The notes beneath the pieces were generated by a model, which worked only from the letters and a program-made list of their open reading frames with translations, did no database searches and had not been told where the DNA came from. The translations under genes were made by a program, and so were the position numbers. A stretch of DNA of 9,371 nucleotides. Source: Boseongicola sp. (GTDB lineage Bacteria; Pseudomonadota; Alphaproteobacteria; Rhodobacterales; Rhodobacteraceae). Shown one piece after another: positions 6,507-9,371 of this stretch. The stretch's first letter is position 1; the number at the start of each line of letters is the position of its first letter. The DNA lies in NCBI GenBank assembly GCA_013042895.1, contig JABDPD010000487.1, positions 1 through 9,371 of the forward strand, read 5' to 3'.

Positions 6507-8108
6507 TTACTCTACATCAAACTGCAAAGGGCGCACTTGAGTGAACAAGCCGGTGCTTTCCAGAGCGCCTATTGCGGCGTCTGGCACGGCCTCATCGACA
6601 TACAAGAGCGCAATGGCATCTTGTCCCTTGTTCGAGCGCCCTAGGGTAAAGTTTGCGATGTTCACGTCGCTTGCGCCCATCGTGTTCCCTAGCGCGCCGA
6701 TGATACCCGGAACGTCTTCATTGGTGGTGTAAACCATATGCGCGCCGACTTCCGCGTCGATGTTGATGCCTTTGATCTGAATGAACCGAGGCTTGCCGTC
6801 CGAAAACACAGTGCCAGCGATAGAACGTTCGCGCTCATCCGTGACGACCGTCAGTTTGATATAGGCGTCAAAAGTGCCCGTCTTGTCTTGCGTCGTGGTC
6901 GAGATGTCGACACCTCGATCTTTGGCGATCACAGGTGCCGAGACCATATTCACATCCGGATTCGCGGCTTTCATGATCCCGGCAATGACGCTTGCGTTTA
7001 GAGCGGCGGTGTTCATATCCGCGACTTGCCCGTCGTAAAGCACGTTGATCGCGCGCACGGGCTCATCTGTGAGTTGCCCGACAAAGGCTCCGAGGTGCCC
7101 GGCAAGTTTGAGCCAAGGTCCCATGACCTTAGCCTCTTCCGCCGTTACCGAGGGCATATTCAGAGCGTTCGAAACAGCGCCTGTCAGCAAATAATCCGAC
7201 ATCTGCTCTGCCACTTGAAGGGCGACGTTTTCTTGAGCTTCGGTCGTTGCCGCACCAAGGTGAGGGGTGACCACGACGTTCGGCAGATTGAACAGCGGGC
7301 TTTCAGTTGCGGGCTCAACAGCAAAGACGTCGAACGCCGCACCAGCAACGCGACCCTCCTTCAGCGCTTCGGCCAGTGCATCCTCATCCACCAGACCACC
7401 CCGGGCGCAGTTCACAATCCGTACGCCGGGCTTCAGCTTCGCGATATTCTGACGCGACAGGATGTTTTTCGTCTTGTCGGTCAATGGCACATGGAACGTG
7501 ATGAAGTCCGAACGTGTCAGCAATTCCTCAAGATCAACCTTCGTCACACCCAAGAGCGCGGCCCGATCTTCGCTGAGGAAAGGATCAAAGGCGATGACTT
7601 TCATTTTCAGCGCCACGGCGCGCTCGCAAACGATCCCGCCGATGTTACCCGCACCGATCACGCCAAGGGTCTTGCCGGTCAGCTCGACCCCCATGAATCG
7701 CGACTTTTCCCACTTGCCGGCATGTGTCGAAGCACTCGCCTCAGGAATCTGGCGCGCCACGGCGAACATCATCGCAATCGCATGCTCTGCCGTGGTGATC
7801 GAGTTTCCAAACGGCGTGTTCATCACGATCACACCTTTTTTCGAGGCGTGCGGAATGTCGACATTGTCCACTCCGATCCCGGCACGACCGATGACTTTGA
7901 GATTGTCAGCCGCGGCCAGAATTTTCTCGGTGACTTTGGTGGCCGAGCGGATCGCCAGACCATCGTATTGGCCGATGACCTCTAAGAGGCGGTCTTTGTC
8001 TTTGCCAAGTCCCGGCTCAAAGTCCACATCAATGCCGCGATCCCGGAAGATCTGAACGGCAGTTTCGGAAAGTTTGTCGCTGACGAGTACTTTTGGTTTG
8101 TCTTGCAT
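6507..8108 (-). CDS. serA: D-3-phosphoglycerate dehydrogenase, long form with ACT domain
   Basis: Oxidises 3-phosphoglycerate with NAD+ to 3-phosphohydroxypyruvate, the committed step of serine synthesis. From the ATG at 8108 (MQDKPKVLVSDKL) it has 533 residues, right for the long form. A GTG at 8135 would add nine residues that do not look like the family, so it was rejected. The substrate-binding and NAD-binding domains fill about residues 1-310: GAGNIG at 152-157, and the catalytic Arg236 (NCARGGLVDE), Glu265 (DVFAVEP) and His283 (TPHLGAA). An intervening ASB-type domain (about 315-450) leads to a C-terminal ACT domain (about 456-533) with the NEDVPGIIGALG motif. ACT domains in this family often mediate feedback by serine, so allosteric control is plausible. 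The gene follows serC after 57 bases on the same strand, so it is very likely co-transcribed and under the structured serC leader. The enzyme is cytoplasmic, usually a tetramer. No defects are visible. Confidence 0.97.
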   Translation of the reverse strand: MQDKPKVLVSDKLSETAVQIFRDRGIDVDFEPGLGKDKDRLLEVIGQYDGLAIRSATKVTEKILAAADNLKVIGRAGIGVDNVDIPHASKKGVIVMNTPFGNSITTAEHAIAMMFAVARQIPEASASTHAGKWEKSRFMGVELTGKTLGVIGAGNIGGIVCERAVALKMKVIAFDPFLSEDRAALLGVTKVDLEELLTRSDFITFHVPLTDKTKNILSRQNIAKLKPGVRIVNCARGGLVDEDALAEALKEGRVAGAAFDVFAVEPATESPLFNLPNVVVTPHLGAATTEAQENVALQVAEQMSDYLLTGAVSNALNMPSVTAEEAKVMGPWLKLAGHLGAFVGQLTDEPVRAINVLYDGQVADMNTAALNASVIAGIMKAANPDVNMVSAPVIAKDRGVDISTTTQDKTGTFDAYIKLTVVTDERERSIAGTVFSDGKPRFIQIKGINIDAEVGAHMVYTTNEDVPGIIGALGNTMGASDVNIANFTLGRSNKGQDAIALLYVDEAVPDAAIGALESTGLFTQVRPLQFDVE

Positions 8109-8165
8109 TTTCGTTAATCCATAGAGCGGGCGCACCGACGTGATACCGATGCGCGAATGTTGGGG

Positions 8166-9320
8166 TCAGGCAGCGGCTTCAAGCGCCGCAATCTCTGTTT
8201 CAAATGCCCAGTCGAGCCATGGCAAGAGAGCCTCGATATCCGAGGTCTCAACCGTCGCTCCGCACCAGATTCGCAGACCAGCCGGCGCGTCACGGTAGGC
8301 TCCGATGTCAAATGCCACGCCTTCGGCCTCAAGCCGTTTGGCGACCGCCTTGGCAAAGGCCGCGCCATCGGTAATGCGCGAGTCGGTGAATTTCAGACAG
8401 ACGCTGGTGTTCGAGCGAAGTGCCGGATCATCCGTCAGATTGGCGATCCAGTCTCGCGCATCACAAAAGGCATGAATCGCGTCTGCATTGGCATCAGCAC
8501 GCGCGATCAAACCATTCAGCCCGCCTACACTTTCCGCCCAACTCAGAGCGTTCAGATAATCCTCAACGCACAGCATCGAGGGCGTGTTAATGGTCGCGCC
8601 TTCAAAGATGCCCCCGATGAGCTTGCCACCTTTGGTCAGCCGGAAAATCTTAGGCAGGGGCCAGGAAGGTGTGTAGTTCTCAAGGCGTTCTACCGCGCGT
8701 GGGCTGAGAACGATCATCCCGTGGGCGGCTTCTCCGCCCAGCACTTTTTGCCAGGAATAGGTAACAACATCCAAACGATCCCATGGCAGATCTTGCGCAA
8801 ACGCGGCAGATGTTGCGTCACAAATTGTCAGGCCCGCGCGGTCGGCCGGTATCTCAAAACTAGCCGGCACCCGCACACCACTGGTCGTGCCGTTCCAGGT
8901 GAAAACAACGTCTTTGTCAAAGTCGACAGCGGCCAAATCAACAATCTCGCCGTAGTCCGCCGTGCGCACAACTGCATCCAATTTCAGCTGCTTCACAACG
9001 TCCGTAACCCAACCTGCCCCAAAGCTCTCCCAAGCCAGCATCTCAACAGGACGCGCGCCTAAAAGGTTCCACATCGCCATCTCGACGGCGCCTGTGTCCG
9101 AGGCAGGTACAATCCCGATTAAGTGATCGTCAGGCACGCCTAAAACGACCCGTGTCTGATCAATTGCCGCTTTCAGCTTCGCTTTGCCGATGGCCGCACG
9201 ATGTGACCGCCCCAAAGGAGCATCGGCCAAAGATTCGAGTTTAAAAACAGGGGGTTTGGCACAAGGGCCAGACGAAAAACGCGGATTGACCGGCCGCGTT
9301 GCCGGTAGTTTCGTATCCAT
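8166..9320 (-). CDS. serC: Phosphoserine aminotransferase, alphaproteobacterial type
   Basis: A PLP enzyme that transfers the amino group of glutamate to 3-phosphohydroxypyruvate, giving O-phosphoserine; SerC can also act in the DXP-dependent route to pyridoxal phosphate. It has 384 residues and belongs to the divergent group common in alphaproteobacteria and some archaea, not the shorter E. coli-like group of about 360 residues. Landmarks: [13 protein letters not shown] (12-24); GRSHR (37-41); PASDTGAVE (72-80); [10 protein letters not shown] (141-150); Asp168 in CDATSAAF, expected to contact the pyridine nitrogen of PLP; and Lys192 in [14 protein letters not shown] as the Schiff-base lysine. 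The ATG at 9320 has GAGG 10 bases upstream, within the loop of a hairpin (see the leader entry). serA follows after 57 bases, giving a serC-serA operon for consecutive pathway steps in reverse order. The gap holds only a weak potential hairpin (GCGCA/TGCGC, 8130-8154). Confidence 0.96.
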   Translation of the reverse strand: MDTKLPATRPVNPRFSSGPCAKPPVFKLESLADAPLGRSHRAAIGKAKLKAAIDQTRVVLGVPDDHLIGIVPASDTGAVEMAMWNLLGARPVEMLAWESFGAGWVTDVVKQLKLDAVVRTADYGEIVDLAAVDFDKDVVFTWNGTTSGVRVPASFEIPADRAGLTICDATSAAFAQDLPWDRLDVVTYSWQKVLGGEAAHGMIVLSPRAVERLENYTPSWPLPKIFRLTKGGKLIGGIFEGATINTPSMLCVEDYLNALSWAESVGGLNGLIARADANADAIHAFCDARDWIANLTDDPALRSNTSVCLKFTDSRITDGAAFAKAVAKRLEAEGVAFDIGAYRDAPAGLRIWCGATVETSDIEALLPWLDWAFETEIAALEAAA

Positions 9321-9324
9321 TTCT

Positions 9325-9363
9325 GAATATCCTCACAGATATGCGCCCTTCGTTGGGGAAGGG
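9325..9363 (-). promoter_or_regulatory. Two-hairpin 5' leader of serC, resembling the serC RNA motif
   Basis: Read on the minus strand, the serC leader contains two adjacent hairpins separated by one base. The first (9363-9346) is CCCTTC, loop CCCAAC, then GAAGGG: six perfect pairs. The second (9344-9325) is built on ATATC, loop TGTGAG, then GATAT: five pairs plus an outer G-C pair across a mismatch. The Shine-Dalgarno GAGG (9334-9331) lies in the loop and 3' stem edge of the second hairpin, 10 bases before the serC ATG. This arrangement matches what I recall of the serC RNA motif, a predicted cis-regulatory RNA upstream of alphaproteobacterial serC operons. Its ligand or mechanism is not known to me. 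The structure is seen in the sequence; the family assignment rests on recall and position. The promoter would lie beyond the window. Confidence 0.75.
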
Positions 9364-9371
9364 TGTCCCAC

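Noticed and set aside
7026..7985. Long plus-strand open frame (319 codons) opposite serA
   Set aside because: Lies wholly antisense to the well-supported serA; the predicted protein is rich in Arg, His and Cys with no recognisable domain, as expected for a shadow frame in GC-rich DNA.
8109..8135. GTG start at 8135 extending SerA by nine residues
   Set aside because: The extra residues (MRPLYGLTK) do not resemble the family N-terminus, which starts just before KVLVSDKL; the ATG at 8108 gives the normal length.
8157..9062. Long plus-strand open frame (301 codons) opposite serC
   Set aside because: Antisense to serC, with no recognisable motif; SerC has all its catalytic landmarks on the other strand.
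1..9371. Defence system, mobile element, CRISPR array or biosynthetic cluster
   Set aside because: No transposase, integrase, nuclease, toxin-antitoxin pair, direct-repeat array or secondary-metabolite gene is visible on either strand; the genes are mainly housekeeping.

Overview
The window looks like ordinary chromosomal DNA from a marine Roseobacter-type alphaproteobacterium (Rhodobacterales). Four things point there: an alphaproteobacterial-type SerC, a two-hairpin leader resembling the serC RNA motif in front of it, a DUF2585/UPF0314 membrane protein, and moderately high GC with uniform coding style. This placement is inferred from protein families, not from a database search. I see no insertion sequence, phage gene, CRISPR array, tRNA or rRNA. 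Coding density is high and no stretch longer than about 210 bases lacks a gene.

Layout. Bases 1-1743 (minus strand) hold most of a soluble hybrid sensor histidine kinase that runs off the left edge. After a 207-base divergent intergenic region with a perfect inverted repeat comes a plus-strand threonine-catabolism operon: kbl (1951-3132), tdh (3200-4237) and a 26-codon single-helix membrane microprotein candidate (4264-4344). It converges on a DUF2585 membrane protein (4354-4914, minus). Diverging from that is a plus-strand pair: a DinB-fold metalloprotein (4968-5492) and a 67-residue two-helix membrane protein (5489-5692) that overlaps it by four bases. The right third is all minus strand: serC (8166-9320), serA (6507-8108) and a PPP-family metallophosphatase (5689-6429). 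The structured serC leader sits at the right edge.

How the genes work together. Tdh oxidises L-threonine to 2-amino-3-ketobutyrate and Kbl cleaves this with CoA to glycine and acetyl-CoA, so the left operon is a complete threonine-to-glycine route. SerA and SerC perform the first two steps of serine synthesis from 3-phosphoglycerate; SerB is not in the window. Serine and glycine interconvert through GlyA, so the two metabolic blocks feed the same pool from opposite sides. The other genes have no evident link to this.

I did not find a clearly new multi-gene system. The points most worth a second look are: a Tdh in which all four structural-zinc cysteines are replaced although the rest of the enzyme is conserved; the two-hairpin serC leader with its Shine-Dalgarno sequence in a hairpin loop; the microprotein behind tdh; and a receiver-like domain in the kinase that appears to have lost its phosphorylation site.
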